The notes below the pieces were generated by a model. That model searched no databases and was not told where the DNA came from. It worked only from the letters and a program-made list of their open reading frames with translations. From positions 310,001-374,000 of the forward strand of contig NZ_RAQH01000003.1 of the NCBI RefSeq assembly GCF_003610695.1: a DNA stretch of 64,000 nt, given 5' to 3'. Positions 16,505 to 24,673 of this stretch are shown piece by piece (the first letter of the stretch is position 1; each line of letters opens with the position of its first letter). The translations under genes were made by a program, and so were the position numbers. The DNA comes from Epilithonimonas arachidiradicis (GTDB lineage Bacteria > Bacteroidota > Bacteroidia > Flavobacteriales > Weeksellaceae).

Positions 16505-17617
16505 TTATTTGCCTTTTTCATAAAAAATAACATTCACCGGTGCGCAAACGGGAATGGATTTGTTGGTTGGAGCCAGCTCGCCGGATTCCAGGTCTCTGCT
16601 GAAAATATTAATCCTGTTCGTATCCTGGTTGGCAATCAAAACCAGTTTATTATTAGGACTAATGGCGAAATTTCTGGGATTTCTGCCGGTTGTTTTGATT
16701 TGTTGGATTCTTTTCACTTTGCCGTCTTCGAGGATTTTGAAAGTAGTAATATCATCTGCATCATCACGGTTTGTCACATATAGGAATTTTTCATTGTCTG
16801 ATAAATGAATGTCCGCAGCTCTGAAATTAAATCTAACTTTTCTGGACAACAATGTCTCTTCCTGAATTAATTTGATTTTCCCGTCATCAAAACTTAAAAC
16901 AGACAAGTCGCCACTCAGTTCCTGAACAAGATAGAATAAATTTCCTGATTTATTGAACGCAATATGTCTTGGACCGGAACCTTTCTTCGCATCATATTCA
17001 TCAACTTTTTCAAGAACTTTATCGCCGCTTTTATTGTACTTGAACACATATATCTTGTCCAGTCCCAGATCGTTAGCTAAAACATATCGGCCGTCCGGAG
17101 AAAACTGAACCTGATGAATATGTGATTTTTCCTGTCTTTTCGGATTTACACCAACACCTTCGAATTTGATATTCTGGAAAACATCGGATAATTTTCCGTC
17201 AGCATAACGTTTAAAAACATTAATGCTTCCACCGGAATAATTCGCAACGATAAGATTTTGGTCATCAGAAATCAAGAAACACGGATCTTCACCTTGTGTT
17301 TTTCTTTCGTCTTTTTTGATAAGCGTTCCGTTAGCTTCGTCAATCGTAAAAGAAGTGACTGTACTTTTGTCGCCGTTTTCATTCACAGAAAAAAGGAATT
17401 TTTTATCCGGACTCAAACTCACAAAACTAGGATTGATGATATTTTCTGTATGATATTTGAGATTATACTGATAAGTGTTTTCATCAAAATCAAAAACATA
17501 AATCCCGCCGCTATTGCACTTCTCACTATTGGTGTAAGTCCCTACAATAATGGTATTCTGCGCTGATAAATTGACCATAAAAAATATTGAAAAAATAAAA
17601 CTGTTCCAGATTTTCAT
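16505..17617 (-). CDS. Secreted lactonase-family beta-propeller protein (paralogue)
   Basis: The 370-residue product has a signal peptide (FSIFFMVNLSAQ) and propeller repeats (LSPDKKFLFSVNENG, FSPDGRYVLANDLGLDK, KGSGPRHIAFNKSGNLFY, LSDNEKFLYVTNRDDADD). It ends CAPVNVIFYEKGK, closer to the family norm than its paralogue at 12946-14073. Both share the RQEKxHxHxVxFSPD and GSGPRHI signatures. As the first gene of the minus-strand cluster it probably carries the promoter. The substrate is unknown; a periplasmic sugar-lactone or organophosphate-lactone role is only a guess. Confidence 0.85.
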   Translation of the reverse strand: MKIWNSFIFSIFFMVNLSAQNTIIVGTYTNSEKCNSGGIYVFDFDENTYQYNLKYHTENIINPSFVSLSPDKKFLFSVNENGDKSTVTSFTIDEANGTLIKKDERKTQGEDPCFLISDDQNLIVANYSGGSINVFKRYADGKLSDVFQNIKFEGVGVNPKRQEKSHIHQVQFSPDGRYVLANDLGLDKIYVFKYNKSGDKVLEKVDEYDAKKGSGPRHIAFNKSGNLFYLVQELSGDLSVLSFDDGKIKLIQEETLLSRKVRFNFRAADIHLSDNEKFLYVTNRDDADDITTFKILEDGKVKRIQQIKTTGRNPRNFAISPNNKLVLIANQDTNRINIFSRDLESGELAPTNKSIPVCAPVNVIFYEKGK

Positions 17618-17738
17618 TCTACGATGGGCTGTTTTTATAGATAATAACTCAAAAATCGCCCGAATTTATTACAATAAAAATTAAGCCAAATAGCTTTTAA
17701 GATAAATTAACTTTATTTTTCACAGAAAAGTCAACAAA

Positions 17739-17770
17739 TTTGCTTTAATCGAATTGTAAATTTAATTTTG
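17739..17770 (+). promoter_or_regulatory. Promoter of ung
   Basis: TTTG (17739-17742), a 20-base spacer and TAATTTTG (17763-17770) match the Bacteroidota -33/-7 consensus. The -7 box ends 15 bases before the ung ATG, giving a leader of only about 8-10 bases. Confidence 0.75.
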
Positions 17771-17785
17771 TAAAAAATCTGAACA

Positions 17786-18430
17786 ATGACCTGGAAAGAA
17801 GTTCTGAAGCCAATTAAAGAAAGTGATTATTTCAAAAATCTTTGGGAGAAAGTAAAAATTCAATATAATTCGACCAAATGTTTTCCTCCGAAAAATGAGA
17901 TTTTCCGCGCCTTGGAACTCACGGAATTTGATGATGTGGAAGTGGTGATTCTAGGCCAGGATCCTTATCATAATGACGGTCAAGCGAATGGACTTTGCTT
18001 TTCTGTTTCAGAAAATGTCACTGCGCCACCTTCTCTCAAAAATATCTTTATTGAACTGAGAGAAGATATGGGAATCGAGAGAAAAAATAAAGATTTGCAG
18101 GATTGGGCGAAACAAGGTGTTCTCCTTCTCAATGCAACTTTAACAGTAAAAGCGCACGAACCAAATTCCCACAAAGACCTTGGATGGGAAACATTTACGG
18201 ATTATATCATTAAACAAATCTCTGATCAAAAGCAAAATGTGGTGTTCGTACTTTGGGGCGCTTTTGCACAAAAAAAAGCCTCGCTGATTGACGAGACTAA
18301 GCATTTTATCATTCAATCGGCGCATCCTTCACCATTTTCCGTTCATAGAGGTTTTTTCGGAAGCAAGCCTTTTTCAAAAATCAATAATTACCTTTTGGAG
18401 AAAGGAAAAAATCCAATTGTTTGGGGGTAA
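17786..18430 (+). CDS. ung: Uracil-DNA glycosylase, family 1
   Basis: The 214-residue enzyme carries the catalytic water-activating motif GQDPYHNDGQANGLCFSV (Asp near residue 59), the WAKQGVLLLNATLTV segment and the minor-groove loop HPSPFSVHRGFFGSKPFS near residue 182. It removes uracil from DNA as the first step of base-excision repair. The length is slightly under the common 220-230, but both motifs and termini are intact. It has its own short promoter and is followed by convergent genes. Confidence 0.97.
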   Translation: MTWKEVLKPIKESDYFKNLWEKVKIQYNSTKCFPPKNEIFRALELTEFDDVEVVILGQDPYHNDGQANGLCFSVSENVTAPPSLKNIFIELREDMGIERKNKDLQDWAKQGVLLLNATLTVKAHEPNSHKDLGWETFTDYIIKQISDQKQNVVFVLWGAFAQKKASLIDETKHFIIQSAHPSPFSVHRGFFGSKPFSKINNYLLEKGKNPIVWG

Positions 18431-18476
18431 TTAAGTTTTAGAGTAAGAGAATTCTAGAGTTTATTATCTCATAGAT

Positions 18477-18887
18477 TTACTCTTCTTTCTCATATTTAAG
18501 AGTCACACTTGGCGCTTCTTCTTTTCCTCCAGGATAAGGTTTTACTTCTTGCACTGTGAATTTATAACCCGCATAATTAAAAGATTTGGTAACTTCTTTT
18601 GGTAAGAAATCTCTTGTTGCGACTTTGATGTCTTTAGTATCTTTTCCTGAAAATGTATTTAGATTCACAATCGCAATACCTTCCCAAACACAAGTTACAT
18701 TGGCAGGACAACGGCTGTCTTCGATAATTTCTTTAAATTCTAAACTCGTCTTTGAATTTGGAATCGTAACCTTTTTGTTGACTCCAAGTCTAATAATATT
18801 ATCTGATGTTGAAGTTTGAGATTGTGTTTTGCAATTGCTCATCAACAAAAGGATAGGTGCAAATAAAAGTGCTTTAAATTTCATCAT
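18477..18887 (-). CDS. Hypothetical lipoprotein
   Basis: The 136-residue protein has a lipoprotein signal ending in the lipobox LMSNC, so it is likely anchored in a membrane. The mature part has a recurring flavobacterial motif, EDSRCPANVTCVWEGIAIV, with two cysteines that may form a disulfide. I do not know a function for this family. Two ATGs (18887 and 18884) are possible starts. It is 9 bp downstream of the DUF456 gene on the same strand, which suggests a shared transcript. Confidence 0.75.
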   Translation of the reverse strand: MMKFKALLFAPILLLMSNCKTQSQTSTSDNIIRLGVNKKVTIPNSKTSLEFKEIIEDSRCPANVTCVWEGIAIVNLNTFSGKDTKDIKVATRDFLPKEVTKSFNYAGYKFTVQEVKPYPGGKEEAPSVTLKYEKEE

Positions 18888-18896
18888 TCAAAAATT

Positions 18897-19385
18897 TTAA
18901 AAGAAAATATAATAGCCAACAACCAAAAACATTGCCAGCCCAACCATTAAACTAAATCCGGTGCCATATACAAAGCCAATAAAAGCGCCTTTCATAGAGT
19001 TGAAGGCTTTTTTTCTATCGTTAACATCGTGTAACAATTCTCCAAGAAAAACACCTAATAACATTCCGATCAAAAATCCTAAAGGAATATGAATGAAAAA
19101 GAAACCGAGAAGCGTTCCAATAAAAGAACCAATACTTCCGTAGCGAGTTCCGCCATATTTTTTGTTGGTTTTTGCGGGAATAACGTAATTCAGAACTGTG
19201 GAAACAAGAGTTAGGAACGCGAAAATCCAGACATAAACCATTGGCATATTATTTTCTGTCCCAAATTTGAATATCAGTAAGCCACAGATACTCAGTAGCA
19301 ATCCGGGCAAAACGGGAAGGAAAGTTCCCAGCATTCCTACAAAAAGCAGAACCAAAGCGATAATGTCGATAAAAACAGAATCCAT
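18897..19385 (-). CDS. DUF456 family membrane protein
   Basis: The 162-residue product is very hydrophobic with glycine-rich helices: LLFVGMLGTFLPVLPGLLLSICGLLIF (two helices), a central VYVWIFAFLTLVSTVLNYVIPA, then KYGGTRYGSIGSFIGTLLGFFF and a final pair. The GGTRYGSIGSFIGTLLG segment is the hallmark of DUF456. These are inner-membrane proteins of unknown function. The gene lies upstream of the lipoprotein gene (9 bp gap). Confidence 0.85.
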   Translation of the reverse strand: MDSVFIDIIALVLLFVGMLGTFLPVLPGLLLSICGLLIFKFGTENNMPMVYVWIFAFLTLVSTVLNYVIPAKTNKKYGGTRYGSIGSFIGTLLGFFFIHIPLGFLIGMLLGVFLGELLHDVNDRKKAFNSMKGAFIGFVYGTGFSLMVGLAMFLVVGYYIFF

Positions 19386-19471
19386 AGTTTTTAAATTAAT
19401 TTAAAAATACAACATTCAAAGTAATGCCAAAAGTTTTTTTTTATCCTTAAATTTGAAAAATATTTCCAACA

Positions 19472-20731
19472 ATGAAAAACGAAATCAAAGATTATAAAGA
19501 TTTTCTTCAGCGAATCAGTGATGAAATTCATTTCTTCTGCAAAGATTTCTTTCCTGATGATTTCGTTTTGGCTTGTCAGATTACGCTCAAATTTGCATTG
19601 CTTACACTACTGGTTTATGTGGTTTCCTTTATCTTGAAAAATGGGATTAATCTTGTTTTCAGATTCTTTTTTGATAAAGAGAAATATCCTGTAATGAAAT
19701 CTATATATCAGGCAAAAGTTACCAATTCTGTGGCTAATATTTTGGCACTGATAATCGGGAAGTTTGCTTTATATTCTATTTTTTACAGACATCCGAAAAG
19801 CTTTGACCTTCTTGAAAGGATGATCAATTTTGTGATAGTTCTTGCTATAGCCAATATGGCATTCCGGTTTATCAAAGTGTTGCAGAATTATTACCTGATC
19901 CAGAGAGATTATTATAAAATCATTGCTATCAATTCCATTTCGCAGACCGTGAGGATTTTTGGAATGTTTATTTTCAGCGTTATTGCCATTTGTGTTATTT
20001 TCAATATTAGTGGCACTACGGTTTTAGGAAGTCTGGGAGCGATTACAGCTGTTATTGTCTTGATATTCCGAGATACGATTTTGGGCTTTGTAACGGGTAT
20101 TCACGTGGCGACATCCAAGAATCTGAAAGTGGGAGACTGGGTTGCGATTCCAAAATATTCTATCGAAGGTAATATCGAAGACATCGACTTGCTGACGACC
20201 AAAATCAGAAACTTTGATAAGACTCTTTCCACAATTCCTACCTACGACTTGCTGACAACGGAAATCAAGAATATGCAGGTGATGTCCGAAACCAATACGA
20301 GAAGAATAAAAAAATCCATTGTCTTTAATATCAAATCCTTCAAATTTTTGGATGATGAAGCTTTTGGAAAGTTGTTGAAAATCAACCTGATTCACGATTA
20401 TCTTGTTGATAAGAAAAAAGAGATTGATTCTCAGAAAGGAGCACTTAAAAATTCTGAAGAAATTATCAACGGCCAACAATTGACCAACATTGGAACTTTC
20501 AGAATCTACGCTTTGAATTATCTGAAAAACAATCATAATATCGACCAGGAAGGAACGATAATGGTGAGACAAATGGAGATTACACCGCAAGGAATGCCTT
20601 TGGAGATCTATTGTTTTGCCAATGACTCTAATTGGGTCAATTTTGAGCAGATTCAGGCAGATATTTTTGATCACCTTTTGGTAGCTTCTAAAGAATTTGA
20701 CCTCGAGATAATGCAGGTAAACAAAATATAA
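19472..20731 (+). CDS. MscS/YbdG-type mechanosensitive channel
   Basis: The 419-residue protein has about five membrane helices in its first 200 residues and then the MscS pore and beta domain: GTTVLGSLGAITAVIVLIFRDTILGFVTGI (pore helix), then VGDWVAIPKYSIEGNIEDIDLLTTKIRNFDKTLSTIPTYDL. The C-terminal extension (MVRQMEITPQGMPLEIYCF) is typical of the YbdG/Msc miniature-conductance group. It likely releases solutes upon hypo-osmotic shock. A TAAATTTG box at 19448-19455 lies 16 bases before the ATG. pdxJ follows at 23 bp. Confidence 0.92.
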   Translation: MKNEIKDYKDFLQRISDEIHFFCKDFFPDDFVLACQITLKFALLTLLVYVVSFILKNGINLVFRFFFDKEKYPVMKSIYQAKVTNSVANILALIIGKFALYSIFYRHPKSFDLLERMINFVIVLAIANMAFRFIKVLQNYYLIQRDYYKIIAINSISQTVRIFGMFIFSVIAICVIFNISGTTVLGSLGAITAVIVLIFRDTILGFVTGIHVATSKNLKVGDWVAIPKYSIEGNIEDIDLLTTKIRNFDKTLSTIPTYDLLTTEIKNMQVMSETNTRRIKKSIVFNIKSFKFLDDEAFGKLLKINLIHDYLVDKKKEIDSQKGALKNSEEIINGQQLTNIGTFRIYALNYLKNNHNIDQEGTIMVRQMEITPQGMPLEIYCFANDSNWVNFEQIQADIFDHLLVASKEFDLEIMQVNKI

Positions 20732-20754
20732 AAATCAATTATCATTTATAAATT

Positions 20755-21474
20755 ATGACCAAACTTAGTGTCAATATCAATAAAATCGCAACGCTGAGAA
20801 ATGCCAGAGGCGGCGATGTTCCAAGTGTAACGCAAGTCGCTGTTGATCTGGAAAGATTCGGAGCGCAGGGAATTACCATTCATCCAAGACCGGATGAGAG
20901 ACACATCACCAGAAAAGATGTCTATGATTTGAAACCATTGGTAACAACGGAATTCAATATTGAAGGTAATCCTCATCAGGCGTTTATCGATATGGTCTTG
21001 GAAGTAAAACCGGAGCAAGTGACTTTAGTTCCGGATGCTGATGATGCGATTACTTCTAACGCCGGCTGGGATTGTGAAAAGAATCTGGATTTTTTGAAAT
21101 CTGTTATCGCTGAATTCAAAAATGCCGGAATCAGAACGTCTGTTTTTCTTGACCCCAATCCGGAAATGGTGAAATTTGCTGCAGAAACCGCAACCGACAG
21201 GATCGAACTTTACACAGAAGCTTACGCCAAACATTATTTTGATAATAAAGAATTAGCAATAGAATCTTATTTTAAAACAGCGGTAGTTGCAACCGAATAT
21301 GGTTTGGGAATCAATGCCGGACACGATTTGTCATTAGACAACTTAAAATATTTCTCAGATAACATCCCGAATCTCTTGGAGGTTTCTATCGGTCACGCCT
21401 TGATTTCGGAAGCTTTATATCTAGGTTTAGAAAATACAGTTCAGGCTTATCTTAAAAGATTGGCGAAGTGGTAA
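20755..21474 (+). CDS. pdxJ: Pyridoxine 5'-phosphate synthase
   Basis: The 239-residue protein has normal PdxJ length and motifs: [17 protein letters not shown] at the N-terminus (R in RGGDVPS binds phosphate), [13 protein letters not shown] with the active-site histidines, TEFNIEGNP and the C-terminal [15 protein letters not shown] plus [13 protein letters not shown]. It condenses 3-amino-2-oxopropyl phosphate with deoxyxylulose 5-phosphate to give pyridoxine 5'-phosphate, so this organism makes vitamin B6 by the DXP-dependent route. An alpha/beta hydrolase gene follows at 16 bp, likely in the same operon. Confidence 0.97.
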   Translation: MTKLSVNINKIATLRNARGGDVPSVTQVAVDLERFGAQGITIHPRPDERHITRKDVYDLKPLVTTEFNIEGNPHQAFIDMVLEVKPEQVTLVPDADDAITSNAGWDCEKNLDFLKSVIAEFKNAGIRTSVFLDPNPEMVKFAAETATDRIELYTEAYAKHYFDNKELAIESYFKTAVVATEYGLGINAGHDLSLDNLKYFSDNIPNLLEVSIGHALISEALYLGLENTVQAYLKRLAKW

Positions 21475-21490
21475 TTATATTTAATTATTG

Positions 21491-22264
21491 ATGGAAATTT
21501 TACATTCAAAAATATACGGAGAACAAAGAACCGAAACACCATTATTGGTATTCCACGGATTGTTTGGGATGCTCGATAATTGGGGAAGCTTCGGGAAAGA
21601 ATTTGGAGAATTAATGCCGACACATTTACTGGATTTGAGGAATCACGGCCGCAGTTTTCATTCAGATTCTATGACGCACGATGATTTGGCTCAGGACATT
21701 GTTAATTATATGGACGCTCATAATATTCCAAAAGCAAATCTCCTAGGCCACTCATTAGGAGGAAAGGCGGTAATGCAGTTCGCCATCAGCTTTCCTGATC
21801 GATTGGAAAAACTGATTGTTGCTGATATTGCTCCAAAAGCTTATCCGCCACATCATCAGGGAATTATCAAAGCGCTGCAATCTGTTGATTTTTCTACTGT
21901 AGAATCCAGGCAGGATGTGGAAAAAGTCTTGGAAGAATATATTCACGAGAAGTTTGTGATTCAGTTTCTAATGAAGAATCTCTATTGGACAGACGACAAG
22001 AAACTGGCCTGGCGATTTAACTTGAAAACTTTAGCTGAAAAATATACAGAGTTTGTCTCAAATGCTATTAAGTTCGGTGTTTTCAATGGTCCGACTTTGT
22101 TCATCGCAGGTGCTAATTCCAATTATATTTTACCACAGGACGAATTCCTGATTAAGCAACAATTTCCGGACTCCAAAATTATTAAAATCAAAAATGCGGA
22201 ACATTGGGTTCAGGCCAATAATCCTGTCGATTTCAATGCAGCTGTGAAAGATTTTCTTCTTTAG
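21491..22264 (+). CDS. Alpha/beta hydrolase, YbfF-like
   Basis: The 257-residue cytosolic protein has an oxyanion segment LLVFHGLFGMLDNWG, the DLRNHGRSFHS motif, nucleophile elbow GHSLGGKAVMQ and a C-terminal AEHWVQA with the catalytic His. This matches the YbfF esterase group. Its natural substrate is not evident. The start is the ATG at 21491; a TTG three bases before is less likely. It is close behind pdxJ, and in many Bacteroidota the two are neighbours. Confidence 0.87.
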   Translation: MEILHSKIYGEQRTETPLLVFHGLFGMLDNWGSFGKEFGELMPTHLLDLRNHGRSFHSDSMTHDDLAQDIVNYMDAHNIPKANLLGHSLGGKAVMQFAISFPDRLEKLIVADIAPKAYPPHHQGIIKALQSVDFSTVESRQDVEKVLEEYIHEKFVIQFLMKNLYWTDDKKLAWRFNLKTLAEKYTEFVSNAIKFGVFNGPTLFIAGANSNYILPQDEFLIKQQFPDSKIIKIKNAEHWVQANNPVDFNAAVKDFLL

Positions 22265-22339
22265 CTGATTTCAAAAATTAATACGGATTTGATAATGGTA
22301 TAAGCCTTGTATTATCGGATCCATATTTAATTTTCTTCT

Positions 22340-23287
22340 ATGAAATGGCCGATTTCTGTTATCCTGATTTTTATTTTGTCGTTTACCAATGCTCAGGAAA
22401 AGCTTTCCGAAACTTTGAACTATAAAGATGTTACGTACAAAATAAAAGACACGGCTCAGCAGAAGCTCGACATCTATCTTCCTCAAAAAACAAATAAAAA
22501 ATCTCCCGTTCTGGTTTTTGTTCACGGAGGTGGTTGGGCGCAAGGTGATAAAGAGTTGAGAGACGATTATTACCTCAGTGATTTTGTTCTTAGATTTGTA
22601 AAACAAGGTTACGCCGTGGTGAGTATCAACTATACTTTGCTTAATGAAAAGACACATTTCCCGACACCGATTGAAGATACAAAAGAAGCCATACGCTGGA
22701 TTCGTGCAAATGCCGAAATATATAATTTTGATTCTGATAATATTGGAATTTGGGGCGCTTCGGCTGGCTCACAGATTGGGATGATTGCTGCATATACGGA
22801 TGATTCCCAGTTTTCAGAAAATACAAAATTTCCTAATTATTTAGCAAAAGTCAATTATTTCATCGATTATTTTGGACCGTCTGATATGAACAAATTGTTC
22901 CGTACAGAAGCGCCGGGATTTGTAATATTTATTTTTAAACTGATTTTTCCAAAGATTTATGACATCAGGAACAAACTGGTTTTTGGTTTTACAGGTTATG
23001 ATGTCAAAGAAGAAAAAGACGACGCTATTAACCTGCTGAATGTTTATTCACCAATCACTTATGTCAGCAATTCTTCTGTTCCTACCTTGATGATTCATGG
23101 GACAAAGGATAAAATTGTTCCCTATTCACAGTCTGAAATTTTAAAGGAAAGCCTGGATAAGAATAATGTTAAAAATGAACTGATTTCTATTAAAAAAGGC
23201 GATCACGGACTTAATAAAGATGCTGACCACGAATTGATGTTTGAAAAGACCTTTAATTTTGTCAAAGAAAATACAAACGGATTCTGA
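22340..23287 (+). CDS. Secreted alpha/beta hydrolase of the esterase/lipase class
   Basis: The 315-residue protein has a signal peptide (ILIFILSFTNAQ). It shows the HGGGWAQGDKE oxyanion-hole motif, the nucleophile segment GIWGASAGSQIG with Ser near residue 150, VPTLMIHGTKDKIVPYSQ with the catalytic Asp, and KKGDHGL with the His. This resembles BD-FAE-type carboxylesterases (feruloyl or acetyl esterases). A periplasmic or surface location fits deacetylation of imported glycans, which is inference. It has a 75-bp gap from the preceding hydrolase. Confidence 0.85.
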   Translation: MKWPISVILIFILSFTNAQEKLSETLNYKDVTYKIKDTAQQKLDIYLPQKTNKKSPVLVFVHGGGWAQGDKELRDDYYLSDFVLRFVKQGYAVVSINYTLLNEKTHFPTPIEDTKEAIRWIRANAEIYNFDSDNIGIWGASAGSQIGMIAAYTDDSQFSENTKFPNYLAKVNYFIDYFGPSDMNKLFRTEAPGFVIFIFKLIFPKIYDIRNKLVFGFTGYDVKEEKDDAINLLNVYSPITYVSNSSVPTLMIHGTKDKIVPYSQSEILKESLDKNNVKNELISIKKGDHGLNKDADHELMFEKTFNFVKENTNGF

Positions 23288-23351
23288 TTGATTTCAATAG
23301 CGTTTAGACAGGTTTTTATGGAGAATTAAATTATCTTTGTAAAAATCTCTA

Positions 23352-23585
23352 ATGAAGAAATATCAGGAAACGATTTATAAAATCATCTTACTTTTTTCTG
23401 TTCTTATCAATCTATTTTTGATAGGTCTTTTATTTTTTGTTCTTCGCGACTCCTTTGCGGGAAAAGGAGGCTGGTCTATGGAAGGCAGAGGTTTTTGGTT
23501 CTTCATAGGAATTATATTCGCTTATTCTTTAATGAACTCTATATTTATCATAAGATTTTTAAAAATTAAATCCACACAGGAATGA
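23352..23585 (+). CDS. Small two-helix membrane protein
   Basis: This 77-residue protein has two hydrophobic helices (about residues 10-32, IILLFSVLINLFLIGLLFFVL, and 50-68) with a short glycine-rich loop (FAGKGGWSMEGRGF). I do not recognise it. A TATCTTTG box at 23332-23339 fits a -7 promoter element 12 bases upstream. Its stop overlaps the next gene's start in an ATGA tetranucleotide, so the two are translationally coupled. Confidence 0.65.
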   Translation: MKKYQETIYKIILLFSVLINLFLIGLLFFVLRDSFAGKGGWSMEGRGFWFFIGIIFAYSLMNSIFIIRFLKIKSTQE

Positions 23586-24580
23586 TTCTAGTAACCGGAG
23601 CAACAGGGATTTTAGGAAGAGTTATCGTTCTTGAACTTTTGAAACAAGGAAAGGAGGTTTGTGCAGCTAAACGACCTTCCAGTAACCTGAAAAAGGTTAA
23701 AGAATCATATCGTTTTTATACAGATCAGCCGGATTTTTATTTTGATAAGATCCAATGGATTGATATTGATTTTAATGATTTGGATTCGATTCAGATGGCA
23801 TTGCAAAATGTGGATGAAGTGTATCATTGCGCCGCCAAAGTGAGTTTCAATCCCAATAATGACAAAGAGCTTTACAAAACCAATATTGGCGGAACGAAGA
23901 ATCTTTTGTACGCTGTGGAAAATTCCGAAGTTAAGAAATTCCTTTTCGTAAGTTCAATCGCCGTTCTGGATGGTTATAACGAAAACGGAATGATGGACGA
24001 GAATTCTGATTTCAATCCAAAGCTTGACCATTCAGGCTATGCAATTTCCAAGCATCTTTCCGAGATGGAAGTCTGGAGAGCTTCTGCAGAAGGACTGAAT
24101 ACGATTATCATTAATCCAGGCCTGATCATTGGTTCAGGAAACTGGGGCGTCAGTAGTGGTGATTTATTTTCAAAATCTGCTTATCCGTTTACTTACACTG
24201 GCGGAACGGCTTTCGTAGATGTCCGCGATGTGGCGAATGTAGCTATCAAGCTGATGGAGAACAATGCTTTTGGTGAACGTTTTATCGTTATTTCAGAAAA
24301 TTCCAAATTCAGTTTGATATCTGATAAAGTGAGAGCGGCTCTAGGAAAAACACCTGCGAAACCAGTTCCTGATTTTGTTTTCAATATTTTACCCATTTTA
24401 TCCTTTTTTGGATGGTTATTCCCGGTGTTGAGACTATTGAGTAAAACCTCTTTGGAATCCTTGAAGCTGGATTCTAAAATTTCTAACGACAAGATCAGGA
24501 ATCAGCTTAATTACCAGTTTATTTCAACGGCGGACAGTGTCGATTTTCATTTAAAAAACTACCTTTCTGATAGGAAATAG
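23582..24580 (+). CDS. NAD-dependent epimerase/dehydratase family protein
   Basis: The 332-residue protein is an extended short-chain dehydrogenase. It begins MILVTGATGILGRVI (Rossmann GxxGxxG), contains VYHCAAKVSF, FVSSIAVLDGY and the YAISKHLSE catalytic YxxxK. The C-terminal half has hydrophobic stretches near residues 255-285, as in 3-beta-hydroxysteroid-dehydrogenase-like and dihydroflavonol-reductase-like members. The substrate is unknown. The ATG overlaps the stop of the preceding small membrane protein by 4 bp. Confidence 0.87.
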   Translation: MILVTGATGILGRVIVLELLKQGKEVCAAKRPSSNLKKVKESYRFYTDQPDFYFDKIQWIDIDFNDLDSIQMALQNVDEVYHCAAKVSFNPNNDKELYKTNIGGTKNLLYAVENSEVKKFLFVSSIAVLDGYNENGMMDENSDFNPKLDHSGYAISKHLSEMEVWRASAEGLNTIIINPGLIIGSGNWGVSSGDLFSKSAYPFTYTGGTAFVDVRDVANVAIKLMENNAFGERFIVISENSKFSLISDKVRAALGKTPAKPVPDFVFNILPILSFFGWLFPVLRLLSKTSLESLKLDSKISNDKIRNQLNYQFISTADSVDFHLKNYLSDRK

Positions 24581-24605
24581 AACTTTCGATTTTCGATATT
24601 ATAGA

Positions 24606-24636
24606 TTGCCCAGTTCTCTGAAAATTAGTATTTTTA
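24606..24636 (+). promoter_or_regulatory. Promoter of gcvP
   Basis: TTG at 24606-24608, a 20-base spacer and TATTTTTA at 24629-24636 (one mismatch to TANNTTTG) give a reasonable Bacteroidota promoter 37 bases before the ATG. No glycine-riboswitch-like structure is visible in the short leader. Confidence 0.6.
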
Positions 24637-24673
24637 CGAACCTTTTTAGTAAAATCTAATTCAAAGTTTATAA

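Noticed and set aside
20024-20674. A 216-codon frame antisense to the MscS channel gene
   Set aside because: The MscS motifs on the plus strand are clear, and the antisense translation has no recognisable domain.
24581-24673. A glycine riboswitch ahead of gcvP
   Set aside because: The leader is short, AT-rich and has no paired-aptamer-like structure.
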